DNA of 64,000 nucleotides from Albula goreensis. Its lineage: Eukaryota > Chordata > Actinopteri > Albuliformes > Albulidae. The first letter of the stretch is position 1. Every line of letters starts with the position of its first letter. A program made the translations under genes and the position numbers. Where the stretch lies: NCBI GenBank assembly GCA_022829145.1, contig CM040761.1:13450245-13514244 (forward strand), given 5' to 3'. Of the stretch, positions 15,401 through 29,059 are shown in pieces. Under the pieces are notes generated by a model. It did not search any database. It had not been told where the DNA came from and saw only the letters and a program-made list of their open reading frames with translations.

Positions 15401-18110
15401 ATCACATCTGATGATGTCCCACCACTGAGAAAAGAAGAGGTAAAATATACAAGAGGTAAAACTGTGAGGGGAGATTTTCACGAGAGCCTGGGTATATCAG
15501 CACATATCTCGAGGCTTTATTGGATGCAGAGAACATTAGAGCCAGGAGTAGACTGGGAGTCTGCTGCAGTCGTGACTCAACAGATAAGTCCTCATAGAGC
15601 ATATCAAAGGAACCACTCAGCGCTGTAGCGTACATGTATGCGCACGCGCACACTCTCGATCTCTCACTCACTCAGTACCTCTTTTATCTGCCGGACAGGA
15701 GCTATGGCCTATTCTTAGGCAGAAAACCTCATCATGAATGCATTTACTTTTATAACAGGAGCAATGCATGTCAGTCCTCGGAGACCAATTATGTTCAGCA
15801 GAGCTTGGAGGATGTGCATGTCCCTCATATCCTATATTAGTGGCTTGAAATGTTTAACTCTTACACTCCTGCAACAGCGTCTAGAACTGCTTTACATACT
15901 GCAAGCGTGCATGGTACTTTCTGCTACACAGTTGAAATCAGGTTGACTTGCATCAGAGGCAAAATGGTTTATGCAGTATGGTGGGACATAACACTTACAG
16001 GAGTTTGTGATGAAGGACAAACAGATCAAGGGCAGGAGCAAGGCTGTATTAATATACACATCGACCAGAAAGTGAGAGAACCAAGAGTCAGTCTTATCTA
16101 TGAAAATGAGGTGCCTCCCAGTAAAGTGGAAGAGTATTTTTAGAGGTCTGACTGTGTTTCTGGCTCTGTATCAGGCTATAAATAGATAGAAAAAAATGGT
16201 TTGCACAGCAATGCACTCTGCAAATAATGCTCATAAACTTACTTTTTTCCTCTGTATCAGGCTAGAAAGCACTTGTTATCAAGAACACATTTTAATTTGG
16301 TGAATAGAGGAGCTCATTGAGTAAGCTGGGATTTGCCAGTTCTATGAACAGTACCATTTCACTGTGTCAGCTACAATGCCAGAAAGTGACAAAAAGTCCC
16401 TCTAAATATAGGTAACAGCCAGACAAAATAAGTAAACAAATCTACACATCTACAAATTTAATAAAATTAGACATAACAATACAAACAATGCATAAACAGT
16501 AGTGAGGGGGATGCCATTTCATAGACTGTTTGGAAGCCACACTGACTGCACACAATAATTGGCATAGCACATTCACTAACTTACACATCCTCAGTCTTTT
16601 GCCCTACATATATCTCCTTTTACCATATCAAAGGCATATCATATAACATCATGTCTTATAGTGTTCCTTCTGCACTTAAATTAAAAGCATCAATCTCTTT
16701 TCTAACAATCTGCCTGTGGCATATTTAGAATCAGTAATTGACAAGAAAAACAGACATACAACTTGCCACTAAAATGTCATTGGTTTGCTTAATATATTGT
16801 CTATTTATTATTTCATGTATTATTTTTTTATTTCTTTATATTCTGTGCCATTATTATAGGGTTTTTGAGTATATTTTGAACAAAATATGCAATATAGTTA
16901 TCAATTTTAGAAGCAATCCAGTTAATTGAGACCAAATTGTTTATTTGATGTCACAAAAACAAATTTCTTCTGAGGACCATGGTGATTAGCATTTTTAGCA
17001 TGACAGCTGGTGTCTGTTGACATGTACTTTGTGCCACTTTCCAGAACTGGATCACAAAGGACCAATATGACAGCGTCTGACAGCAAGGATGAGAGTCTTT
17101 AGAAAATGTGAAAGTGCAATACAACAGGCATGGATACAAAGTCAGTCTTAATAGATGTTATAAGGGGGGTGGGGGTGGTGAAGAAAAATGTTTTACAGAC
17201 AGGAAGAATTTGAATTAATGGGATGACAAACCATACTGCCTGTACAAATTTGTATAGCACAAATAAACTGTGAGAAAGATAGATAAGTTACATAAGAATC
17301 TGGAGGTGAGGCAGAATTTCAGACTCATGCCCCAGGTCTGGTCTGGATTAGTCTGGTAAAGGATTTGAGCAGCCAGCATTAGAGAATGAATGCAAGGCTT
17401 TGAGGTGTAACGGCTCCTTAACTCTGCATGAGCCCTCAGTCATTGTAATATGAAGCACTGACGTCTTTGGGTACAATTACCTCACATAACATAACAGCAT
17501 AGCACATAATGACCCCACTGTAGTACAACTTATCATTCTACATTGTGGTAAAGTTCCAGCAAGATATACATCAGGTTTGGTCACATGGTTGCTGGAGTCT
17601 GGAATTTCAAACCGTTGCCACAAAATGACAGGGTAATGCTGTAATGCTGTTGATTGCAACATTGTGACAGCAGTGTCAATATATGATATGATGTGGAAAT
17701 TTCCAACTGATGTTGCAATTTGAGAGTCATAATCTTAGCATTAGCTTTCTTTTTTATAGTTATACACAAACTATGAGAGGTCATGAGGTGATCATGCATG
17801 TTCAGATGCTCTGATTAAGAGGGAAGGGAAGGTTTTATTAAATGCCTTATAACAATTTCACAATGTAAATTTACACTGAGTAATTATGGATGAAATAAAA
17901 AGCAGCTAATAAAAATATCAACCCCTCCTCACCACACAAATAATAAACATGGCATTCTGTGTGATTGTTCTTTCTATTCAAGCAATTTCCTTAAAATTAT
18001 GTTCTTTTCTTCATTACCTCTGGAAAAAGTCATTTGTGAAGCATTGTGATAAACTGCAAACATAACTGGAAACATAATATCATATAGATCATATTGTATA
18101 AAGTTGATCA

Positions 18111-18111
18111 G

Positions 18112-18145
<34 letters not shown>

Positions 18146-18194
18146 CATTCATTCATTCATTCATTCATTCATTCATTCATTCATTCATTCATTC
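18111..18194. repeat. Composite TTGA then TTCA microsatellite
   Basis: About eight units of TTGA run directly into about twelve units of TTCA, with no intervening sequence. The switch suggests a point mutation (G to C) in a unit that later expanded. Confidence 0.9.
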
Positions 18195-18636
18195 TTAGCT
18201 GTTACCATTATTAATATCATCTGATGTAAGTGATATTTTTTTAGTTCATACACATCGGAAGATAAACTCAAGGCATGTGGTCAAGGTTACAGTGAGTTAG
18301 AACAGTATGTCACCCAGAATTCAAAGCTGCAGCTGTGTGTCTACTGAAACATTACTCCACACTACAACGTTTCCTATGCTCTCTTCCAAAAGGCTGGTGG
18401 ACATCTTTGGAAAAACAGCTTAATCGTTGGCATGCTAGCACGGGTCCTCGCTGTTTCATTCCTTCAGTCCCAGGATATGCAGTCGTGATACCATGACGTA
18501 CGTTTCATGATCATATCATATTCACTTGGAAAGAGGCCCAAACCCTATTCTGTGGCCCTTAGTAACCCTGTTCCCACATGTTTTGCCATATGATTATGAC
18601 GTTGACTGCACTATTAATGACACCATACATTAGTCG

Positions 18637-18760
18637 TCTCCAGTTCTGGTCCTGGAGGGCTAAAATACATATTGTTTTTTCATCTGAAATTCTAGAACCA
18701 GTTTGAACCTGATAAAACAGTTGAGGTGGGTTAACCTTGCAAGTACGTGCTGGGTAACAG
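18637..18760. repeat. Possible diverged copy of a dispersed fish repeat
   Basis: It contains a phrase like CTCCAGTTCTGGTCCTGGAGGG, which resembles the cores at 53650 and 56262 in tmem131 introns. The rest is too diverged to align by eye, so this call is weak. Confidence 0.25.
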
Positions 18761-19329
18761 CATAAAACAGCATACACATGAATCATATAACAGCTTCACA
18801 TTCATTAATGTGTATTTCATTGCTCTGTAACGTTTCATTTGAGGATCATGATGCGATATGTCCACGCACAACCTTCAAACTAAAATTACACATATTACAG
18901 AATTCATGTTTTTTCACATTTTTTTCAGTCATATCAATAAAAATATTCTCTTGATTTAATATTACAATCTATGAGATGTATGTGTGTTCTATCCATATTA
19001 TTACATATTTCTTTTATCTGTATTACTGCATACATGTTATTGGTGAGCAGCAAATGTTAAACCTGCAAGCTAAACATTCTAAATATGGACTATGATACTA
19101 TTTTTAAAATCAAGTCTTTCCTGGAACATACCCTACACACAGAAATATAGTACTACGTTCGTCCTTCGTCACACTTCAGATATCTGCAGATTACACCTTC
19201 ATATGTCCTCAGCCACTCACCCAGCCTCTCAGACAGACGGCCAACTCCCTCAGCAGTGTCGCCTGTCACATGCCTCCCGCTCTCCCACCCACCCCGCCGC
19301 TATATCATCTCCCAGCTGCAGGTAGCCGT

Positions 19330-19364
19330 GTTGCTAGGAGATGGAGCTCCGGCTGCCTAGCAAC
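19330..19364. promoter_or_regulatory. Inverted RFX-like half-sites
   Basis: GTTGCTAGG at 19330-19338 and its exact reverse complement CCTAGCAAC at 19356-19364 flank a 17-bp spacer. RFX proteins bind GTTRCY-type half-sites as pairs. The wide spacer is unusual for one RFX dimer site. The surrounding 100 bp are GC-richer than the neighbourhood. Confidence 0.3.
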
Positions 19365-22300
19365 AGATGTTTCTCTATTTCTGTCAAAAGTAAGATCAGC
19401 TAAGCGCTGTGGTTCTCAGATAAAGGTGAGAATGGTTTCTCAGCGGTCAGAAACCATGGTGTATGCACTACAGCAGTGGTACAGGACTAAGTATGATGGC
19501 AATAATGCCAAACTAGGCTGCAGACATTGTGAAAGTATAAGAGCAATCCCTTCAAGACTGAATGTTTGATCACAGCTTCATTCTCCCTTGTCTCACATGG
19601 TTTTTATATAGGCACTATTATTTATTTACAATCTTTTATTTATCAGAATAACCATAAACACCTCCTGGAAATGGATATCAGTCCTGTCTGATGAATTTTT
19701 AAAGAGGTTAGTACAATATACATTGTTTATGCTTAGTGTCACAGTCAGTCAAGTATAATTATATTTCAACGAATCATATAGAGAAACAACGAATACGTTC
19801 TCACAATCAGTTTCTACCTCATGTTTTAGCCCAGAGCTAACAGGCATTGCTATTCCCTTCCTAGCACAATGTGCAGACTCCCTTCCAAGGCTGTGCTGTT
19901 AAACACATAAAATGTGAAACTGTCAATATGTTACTAACATCCACCCTTTTTAAACTCACAAGCTGTTTCTTTCTCTATTATAGCAACGTACGATAGTGAC
20001 TCAGCGAATGTGACATTTGTTTCACATTTTGGGTCGTCCAGTGCCATGACAGGGTTAAAAATGCAGCAAATGACATTTATTGAAATGCAACATGAGGAAT
20101 TCTTAGAAGTGCTGATGCTAGAAGTGTTATCTTGATATAACAGTGGAATAATGTGGGCACCGTTACTAGAAATCATAGGGGATTATGACCATAGTAATGG
20201 TCCCTATCATACAACCACCATGGATTATGTTTATGGATACCTGGCTGTTCTGTGATAGTGATCAGAGTGATAGAGAAATTTTCCCCATGATTTCTATCTA
20301 TGGGTGTCCTCATTATGTTTTCATAGCATGGTTGTAAAGGCTAATTTTAAAACACAGATTCAATTATTTGTTCATTATATTCAATTCACAAACTTTCTTG
20401 TTTCATGGAGGTGCATTCTGTCCTGAAACTTTACAAAACCAATGGTACCTACTGTAACAAAGAGAAGATTTCAGATACTTATCAATGCAGATTAATGCCA
20501 TACAAACAAATTTAAGAAGTGAATGTCCTAAAGTATTTCTTGACTCTTGACTTCTTGATTTCTTGACTGTGTGATTGTACAGGGTAAAAAGGAATAGCTG
20601 GGTCAAGGTTGGTATAATGTCTTTTACAGGTTTACTGTGAAAAGAAAGCAATTTTTATATTTATAATTTGCATGGTATAAACATAGATGAGTAGCTTAAC
20701 TAGAGAAGAAGAGGCTTTAGGACTGACTGTTTTGTTGATTTCACTGGAGCAGTCCTCTGAAACGGATTGCATAACCAGTACATTCACATCACAGGACCAG
20801 CACGCAGATTTACCTGTGTCAGTGCCGTTAAGTCCCTGTAATTACTTCCGTATTGTTGCTCTTACCACTGCCACTTTGTTATTGGCTATTATGTACGGAT
20901 TTCACAAAACCCACTGAGTACAATAGCTCATAATAAAAAAGTAATCCAGGCTCAATCCTCTTTGAATTATTGCAGGGGATGGTGAGTTCTGGACACGGGC
21001 AGGCGTGCAAGTTTGGGTTTTGCAGGAGAGTGCTGTGCGTGCAAACATCGCACAGGTGTTTCTGTGGGCATGAATTTATGTGTATATTGGGCTCTCTGGA
21101 GAGCCGCCCAGCCTTTCTGCACAAACAGAAGCTACAGATGGCAGACTGTAAACTACGTCTGTGTCATTCACCATCATTCATCTGCAGCCACCACTGCCCG
21201 GACAGCCTCGAAGAGCTCTCTGTGGACCTGGACATGTTGATGGACCACAGTTGTGTCCCCGAGGAATCAATCTAATGTCTTTGGACCCTTATGTCGTATG
21301 TTATTCTCAAAACTCTGTCATTTTAGGATAACTCTACCAAACTGTAACATTCAGAAATTGTAATTTGTGAAAGTTTAACCTAAAAGTGACCTCTCTTTCT
21401 CTGAAGTAGCCGCATGACAACTTTCAAGTATTTAAGGATAGAATTTCAATAATGGAAAACTTAAAGGTATCAATTTCACACATTTACATTTTGTGTCAAC
21501 TTTGTACATAGCTGTAAAGATTGTATTGTAGACATAAATTTTTGATACAGCAGCTGCATTTGGAGCTACACCGATAAGTCTTGTGGCATTTTGTATTTTC
21601 TAGCAATTCCAGCAAGTGAAAGTGTAGCTATTGAGTGCACTGAGTAGAGAAATATGTTCAGAGACACACCACATTGTTGAAAACTCTTATCATTCTGATT
21701 GTGGCCTAGTCTTTTTTCTCAAGGCCAATGACTTTGTGACTGAACACCATTTGGTAGGGTAGAGGGGTGTCCAGTGGAGGGTTTAGCTCATAATGTATCA
21801 GATGGGAGTAGCCAATGAGCCCACAGCAGTCAGGTGAGTGAGTTTAGCAAACTGCTCCTCCCACAGCAGGCCTCAGCATATTTCCAGAAAATAGATTGTT
21901 TTGCTGGCTTGTGATGAACACGCACCCACTGCAGCCGTTTATACTTCTCTGTTTCAGTGGTCAATGTGTTTGAGTTCACTTCTGTAAAACCGCAATGCAG
22001 TAGGTGGCATATGTATGACAAACAGTACATAGGCATACCTTTCTTAGATGAGTTGTGTCATATACATGACTGTACAGCAGGATCATCCATCTAGCTAGAA
22101 AGCCACATCCTGTGACAAGCTTCAGCCACCTTCTCATCAAAACTTAATTTTGAAATTTGGAATATTCTACTAGCAAGCTATTATACAAAAGTAGAATCTC
22201 CTCACATGTTTGAAGCTGAGTTGTTGGGATGACTGAAAAGTCAGAATTGGTGAACGACCAAACACCTTTCTCCTTTTACATTTGACCACTTACAGAAGAC

Positions 22301-25033
22301 AGTGGGTGTAGACTTAACTCGTTCATCTTACCTTGAGTCAGAAAAATGTCTTTCCACAGATCAATGTGAGAATGGTACATTGAACACCCTAAAGCAAAGT
22401 GGTGAACACTCTGCTTGGTTTTTTTTCCCTCCTTTGTTCAGTTGAGGTATAAAGCCTCTCTCTCTCCCTCCCTCTCTCTCCACTGCATTGGCCGGTGCAT
22501 GGGTCCACTCAGTCCAGCGGATCGTGTGGATTTCATGGGTCAGCACTCTGCCGGCATGCACCATGAGCGAGGATCAGGCAAGGGATTTGGGAACAATCTG
22601 GAGAGAAAGCGAGTTTACAACTATGTGGTGGCTTTGTGTGTTATGTATGCTTACAGGAGAAGGACACAGCAAGGGCAAGAAGTCGTGCAAAATAAGGGCA
22701 GGCCTTCATTTCTACACACAAGGTCATTCAATATTAAAGGACAGACAGCAAACTGAAGGACGACTTCATTATATGAGAACCTCCAAAGATAAAAAGCAGG
22801 CAGGTAAATGCCTTGTTTATTCATATCACCAAAGACTTAAACAAAGGGCTTCCAAATTAGCCTTGAATATATTCCAGGGAAAGCAGGAACTGGCCAGCTA
22901 ATTAAACTATGAAATTAGAAAACGAAGGAAGGCCATTGCTTAATGAGACATGAAGTGTGGTACTGAAAATATTCAGGAAAAGACATTCAGGAAAATCTAT
23001 ACAAAGACGGAGCGAGTAAACACATGAGAGAAAGACTATGTTCACACCCATTTTTCATGAACAATACTCACAATCCATTCACTGCTTCAAAACAATCTGA
23101 CATTAAAAAGGTCCCTATTATTGTGTGTGAAAATTGGGGGATTACTCCATGCTTCAGAATTTATAGTCACTGCGGAAGAGAATGCCGTTGTCCCACAAAT
23201 GGAAAAATACAGCCTCTCTCCTTCCTATGGCACCGTCACCATGCCCCACAAAAGATAGGTGATGTGTGACATAACTGACGGTTGATTATATACGATTTAT
23301 GTACCTGTGCCTTCTATACGTCAGAGCACAGATTTATATTGGATGCTAACCCCCTGGGAGTGTGTGGAAGGGGAGCCCTGATTTGACTGGCAAGCATTCT
23401 GAGATGGCGTATGTCTCAGTGACGCAAGACCTGCCGCCTGTGAGCTACGCTGTGCTAGAGCAGACACAGCCTGAGAGGGAGGGGAGGAAAACACCACGTC
23501 TCAGTTCAATGTCATTTACTTCAATGTGTCCCCATTAACCATTTCTGGAGCTAATGGCTTTGCAGCAGTATAGATACAGTGTATAGTGAAGATACTGTAG
23601 GTCTGTGACAATGTACACAATTCTATTGTAAAAAAAAAAACACAATATAAATACAACATACAAAAAAGGAGAAAAGGGGAGTAAAATGTAAATAATATGT
23701 TTTACAATCAGAACTTTGATTCACAATTGGTGTGTACAGCTTAACGTCAAAAATGTTTAGTTCCCCCATTGTCATATTGTTACATAAAAATCAGGGCTTC
23801 TATGTAAATCTCTCACACCCCAATTCTTATTAAAAGCATACAATTATGGCCAAGGTCATTGCTTACTGATGGGTGAGTTTTAATTTAAAACTGGGCAGCT
23901 TCTCTTTTTTTGCGAACAATATGGACGTTTATTGTTGAACTATTCTGGAGACGGCAGTTTTCAGACAGTCCCTCAACCATGTATTAAAAACCTGTCAGAC
24001 CAGTCTCATCTTTATTGTTTGCGCACAGACTCAGATAATCATCTTCTATACAGTCAAACATGTTATGAATCGTGTTAACTGATAGCGACTTGACGATATT
24101 TGCACTGAATGCTGAATGTATTGTCATAATTGGTATGCATGCAGGTTAATGGAGCTTTTCATAGAAACCTCTTTGCAAATTGTGCACTTTATCATGGTGT
24201 GCTGGAGGTTACATGTCACCTTTTCCTCTATATGGGTGGGGGAAAGGTGTACATTTTAAATGCATGATCCCAGAATATTTAAGAAAAACATAATTATTCA
24301 GGCTAAATGTTTAGTACTTTTCAACATTTTATAGATATTTGAAACACAGATGTTTCATCATATTTCATTGAATTGGTAAATGTTTCATTTCTTAAATGTT
24401 TCATTAATTTTTAATATAGTATTTTACAGCTGTTACATAGTATTTACTAGGAGGGTGTTATTTACAACTTTAATAATGAACTGAAATATCTTGTTTTTGT
24501 TTGTTGGTTATCTGCAATAAACCTAGCGACCAACAATCAAGAGAGATCAGAAATTTTTTAAAATACATTATGTAGAAAATATTAAAAGTGATTATATTGG
24601 AGTTGAATGCAGGTTTAAATGGGATATTTTTGTTAAATATTAGAAAAAATATGTTAGATAATATTAGGAAAAATAAATTAGTTTAGTATCACATTTGGCA
24701 CCTCATACTTTATAAACAGAGTCAGTTTTTATGTATCATACACGAAATATGAACTGAGTATGCAGTTTTAAGCATTTTTTCAAAACAAGTTACTGTAATT
24801 GTTTAGCCATAAATCACTTGGTAAGCTGGTTGGTGTTATTTATCTCATAAATACAGATAACATTTAATGTGCAATGTCCAATGCTATGGACATTTAGGGG
24901 TGAACTTTGTCAGCTCCAACTAAAATAGTCAGCTTTCTGGAGTATAAAGGGAATGACATGTAATAGGAAATGGCATTTTTGGCCAGTGTCATGTAGATTT
25001 TGTTGAATTTTGTAATGGAAATCAGGAACTGGA

Positions 25034-25101
25034 CAATGATGATAAATCTCAAAGAGGACGTACCAAATTTGGTATGTCCTCTTGGAGATTTATTATTATT
25101 G
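25034..25101. repeat. 68-bp near-perfect palindrome
   Basis: The two 34-bp halves are reverse complements with no loop, centred between 25067 and 25068 in ACCAAATTTGGT. I count four mismatched pairs (51/84, 60/75, 41/94 and 38/97, last two digits of the coordinates). It directly abuts the larger inverted repeat at 25101-25244. Confidence 0.85.
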
Positions 25102-25244
25102 GGTGTGGCACTTAAAGTATCTCCAAGGAGCTTGTGGATCAAATTTGGCAAAGGTGGCCACAACATCAGAGACTAGAAATGTTGTGGCAACCTTTGCCAA
25201 ATTTGATCCGCAAGCTCCTTGGAGATCCTTTAAGTGCCACGCCC
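25101..25244. repeat. 144-bp fold-back inverted repeat
   Basis: Arms 25101-25166 and 25179-25244 are both 66 bp and are reverse complements with four mismatches (about 94%). They are separated by a 12-bp loop. RNA from either strand would form a long hairpin. No transposase frame is present. It could be a miniature inverted-repeat element, a fold-back element or a recent inverted duplication. Target-site duplications are not obvious. Confidence 0.85.
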
Positions 25245-26800
25245 AAGGACATGCTCCCAAGGTGACAATGGCTCATGCTTGGTGGAACCATGGCAACCAA
25301 ACAAAAGAGCTGGAGCTACAGCATGATGCTTCAGAACAGTACAAGGTTAAACTCAGCTGAGCTAGTGGCCAGGTCTTATTGAAAACACAACACTATTTTT
25401 AAATCAATCAATTGCATGCCAAAAACCAACATATTTTTTTTTCTCACAAGCCATCATTTATCTGTAGAGAAGACATCCTTATTCTTGGTGAGCTGCGCAC
25501 ACTTTATTACACAGTGGGCTATTTACTAAGGCTTCAGGTTGAGGTTAAATACCTTATTCAATGGTAAAAGAATAGAGTCTCATCCCAGATGAAAACCAGT
25601 CATCTTCTTTTCATTTGTCCTTAACTACTGTGCCACACTTCAACCCTTGTTAATGCGTGTTAATGAAAGGTGAAGTGCACCCTGGAATTAGCACACTGGC
25701 TAAATCTCCAGCAGGTGATACTGCATCCATTGCCTCATTAGCAGCCATTTACATGCCTTTTATCATGCTCTGCTCCCGTAAATAGAATCCATGGAAGGAT
25801 GATTTTCATAAAGATGTGCATAAACATACTGGTACAGCTGGCACCAGATGTGCTGTGAACTCTTCCTTCAGGAAACGATGTGCTTGTGTTGATTAGCTCC
25901 ACATGTGGTCATGCCCGCTTCATGTATCCTCCAGATGCCCTAACCAGAGCTTTGTGATATGATAGATGTAGGACAGACAGTTCCATTTAAAATAAAAGAT
26001 AGCATCTCAAACTGAATTAGATAGGAGGGAATATGTAATTGTGACTGAGGCAGCAGTCTTTATATGGGTCTTGTATCACTGACTTCACTAAACTCATATG
26101 GCTCACCATCTCTTTATTATTAATGACAACAAGCATTTAATATCTATCTTCTGATAGCCTGTCACTTTCAAACTCTTTGACATGAAAGACAAGCGACAAC
26201 AGAAAGATTCCCTGAGAAGTAATGACTGAGATCAGTATACACTGATCTGAGAATTTGCTCAGAGCAATATTCATAAAATGGAAAGTGAAGAGTAGCAGTG
26301 TGAAGTAGGAGTAGTCCATTGGAATGGTTATGCCTCTGCCATTGCTCAGTCTGTAAGTCACTGAGATTGTTAGCAACACGTATGCCTCTGAGCCCACAGG
26401 AAAAACTGGCCTAGGGAATGTATGCTGTCACAGCTGCTGTCAAGGGCTAAACACCCTTTATTGCTATCTGGAAAGCTACTGAGCGAGTTTGTTAGTTCGG
26501 TGGACAATGCAGCTAGCTAACTAGCTATGATTAAGAGTAATCACTTAATTTATCATTCAAATAAATTTAAATGACTCAAATAAGTGATTCATTTTTTTTA
26601 AGGAGTTTTCTTATTTAACTAGAGTTGGTCAAGTTCAAGGTAGCTACAAAGTGTAGTTAACAAGCGCACAGAGAGTTAATAGTGCTCAGTTTATTAGCAT
26701 TGGTGGCCTATATCTGCTTCATTAAATCTGAACTTAATGAATAACATACTGGTTAAGTCAGACTCAACTGACTGTGTCTTTAATAAAACAAAGCTAAAAA

Positions 26801-26829
26801 TAATAATAATAAAAAATAATAATAATAAT
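26801..26829. repeat. AAT-rich microsatellite
   Basis: Tandem AAT units interrupted by an A run. Confidence 0.8.
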
Positions 26830-27260
26830 GACAGTTCTCTGAGCTTCATTAACACACATAGGTCTCAGTACTTTATATGCACATGCCCTTAAAGAATGTA
26901 GGAGATTTGACAAATTGGAATATTTTCGCTTTGTATGGATACATACATAACTTTTACTTAAAAATATGGAAATGAATAGCCATGAAGTCTAAAGAATGTT
27001 TGTCTTTTTAAGTCTCTGACTACATCCTGTAGCATTAGAAAATCATATGATTCTTCCTGCCTGACTCTGGGTTTGTATGGAAGACACTCGCCTTATTTAT
27101 AGAGCTGGCAGGAAAGCTGTTATTTTAGAAGATGTTTATTGATTCTGCATTAAGTTGTTCTGGCACCATCTTCTCTCTTTGTACACAGATATTTCCTTCA
27201 GGCCAAGGAAACATTTCAGATCTATAATCTGATTATATATATTTTTATTCATTTAAAGAT

Positions 27261-27346
27261 GTATGTATGTGCATGTGTATGTGTGAGTGTGTGCGTGTGC
27301 GTGCATGCGTGCGCAAGCGTGTGCATGTGGGTGCACACTACATGTG
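27261..27346. repeat. Alternating purine-pyrimidine GT/GC tract
   Basis: An imperfect GT-rich tract with GCGTGC and GCATGC variants over about 85 bp. Long alternating purine-pyrimidine DNA can adopt the Z form. Here it is most simply a decayed GT microsatellite. Confidence 0.75.
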
Positions 27347-27974
27347 TTTTTTTTTGTAATTCATGGATTTGATGCCATAGAACTTGTTGAACTGGTATAC
27401 ATCTACTAATGTAAATGTACAAAAATATATGTGTAAGCAGTTCATGTAATTTTCATTTTTTACATCATAATTATTGCAAAAAGACCTCACAGACTATCCT
27501 GCATCATAGGAACCTTCCCTCCACATCTGAGTGCGTTAATGACGTGACGAGCTCAAAGGAGCCCTGGCAGGGTGCATCAATACTAATGACATAATCCCCA
27601 GCTCTGGCTGCCTGTTTCAGTGCTGCAAGACATCGTCTTACAAAATCTGTTCACAAAACGAAACCCCCATATTTCAAAAATAGCATACAATCAGCTGGTT
27701 CTCATAAAGCAAAGCATCGCTCTAAACACAGATAATGGAGCAAATGCTATTTATAATGGCCTTCACCTTGTAAAGGAAGCAGTTACTGCGTCAAAGATGA
27801 ACCAGCCCACAACTCCCATGTTCAAAAGCCACTCTGCAGTTGCTGATGGAAACCCACCCAAACCTTTAACAGCCCACTCACATTTTAACCAGAACCATAA
27901 ATATATAACGAGCAGCCCCTTTGCGGTTACCAGGAAAGTGGATTCCGTGATGTAAGAGCCATTAGAGCAATGCC

Positions 27975-27989
27975 GTTGCCTGGGGCAAC
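27975..27989. promoter_or_regulatory. RFX X-box-like or AP-2-like palindrome
   Basis: GTTGCC, a three-base spacer TGG, then GGCAAC form a perfect 6+3+6 palindrome. This fits an RFX X-box (paired GTTGCC half-sites) and also contains the AP-2 consensus GCCNNNGGC. It sits in a complex, GC-moderate block of about 27500-28070 inside the gene-poor region. Confidence 0.4.
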
Positions 27990-28736
27990 TATCGCTCTAT
28001 CCTCTGTGTGCCTCTGCTGCTGGGGCCTGACTGTGCGGAGTCTAGAGCACAGAGCTCTGCATTTACACCAGTCATCATACCGGGAGCCCAAGAGATGTCT
28101 CAGCAAACATAACTAATCCCGGCCCATTTACCCAGCCTTACCAGTGTTCCTATGACAGAGAGCTACCAGCAGCCTCTTCAAGTCGACTGGGGGGGGCAAA
28201 CTACACAGCAGCTAAAACGCCTGACAATGTCATTTCTCACATTTATAGAATCATATTATAATAAACCACACAGATTTAATTTACATGATTCATACTGATT
28301 TAAAATACATGCTGGATTCACATGCTTTATCATGTAGGGGCTGCAGCCAGGCTACCTTTATAGGACGTTAAACATACAGACAGATCATCGTCATGACTGC
28401 CCTCAACTCATTTCACACCCTCTGCTAAGAACAACAGTCCCTCTGTTACTAATCCATCATTTGCTTCTGAGTGCGGATCTATTGTTTGCTGTAAGGCTAT
28501 TATTACTGTTCAGGGTCTGTGGGGCTGCTCTGTTTCCCGTGGCAATGCCATCTGTCTCTGGCATATCCAAGGCTGCCAGCCTCTACACAAAGGCAGGGCA
28601 GAGCCGGCTACCTGACAGCCCTGTCCTTCCAAGAGGGAAATACAGCCTACAGTGACTCAGCCCATTGCGGTAAGAGCTCTTACATTTTGATGTATTCAGA
28701 GTTCTTCTTCCCGGAAAAAGCATTACACATTACATG

Positions 28737-28762
28737 GTGTGTGTGTGTGTGTGTGTGTGTGA
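28737..28762. repeat. GT microsatellite
   Basis: Thirteen uninterrupted GT units. Confidence 0.9.
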
Positions 28763-28832
28763 GACAACAACAGCTACGTCATTTTAGCTCAACACAATAA
28801 ACATCTGACTTTGTCAAGAGGTGAGAAACAAG

Positions 28833-28865
28833 TAAAAAAAAAAAAAAAGATTTTTTTTTTTTTTT
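28833..28865. repeat. A-run followed by T-run
   Basis: Sixteen A, then GA, then fifteen T. The two homopolymers are complementary and could pair as a hairpin. The run lengths are the kind of detail most prone to assembly error. Confidence 0.8.
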
Positions 28866-29059
28866 AATTTAGGCTTCAAAATATCTTACCAAGCAAATGT
28901 AACCCTGAACATCTCAGGTTCACATTGTGAACAATACAAAACTTAAAGGTAGAGAGAACAGGGCAGTAGATACATTTTCATGTGGCAATGTTACATATAT
29001 ACAATACATTTTAAGATTTTCTACTTTCTATTTATATGTAATGTATGCAATAACAGTGT

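Larger units (their letters stand above)
11001..24999. other. Gene-poor non-coding DNA, middle part
   Basis: No supported gene. The longest open frame (12031-12555, minus) has no family resemblance and crosses a composition shift. Notable contents are a GC-richer block at about 12180-12440, a composite TTGA/TTCA microsatellite at 18111-18194, an inverted repeat with RFX-like half-sites at 19330-19364, and a TC-rich run near 22457-22480. The rest looks like ordinary AT-rich intergenic DNA. Confidence 0.6.
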
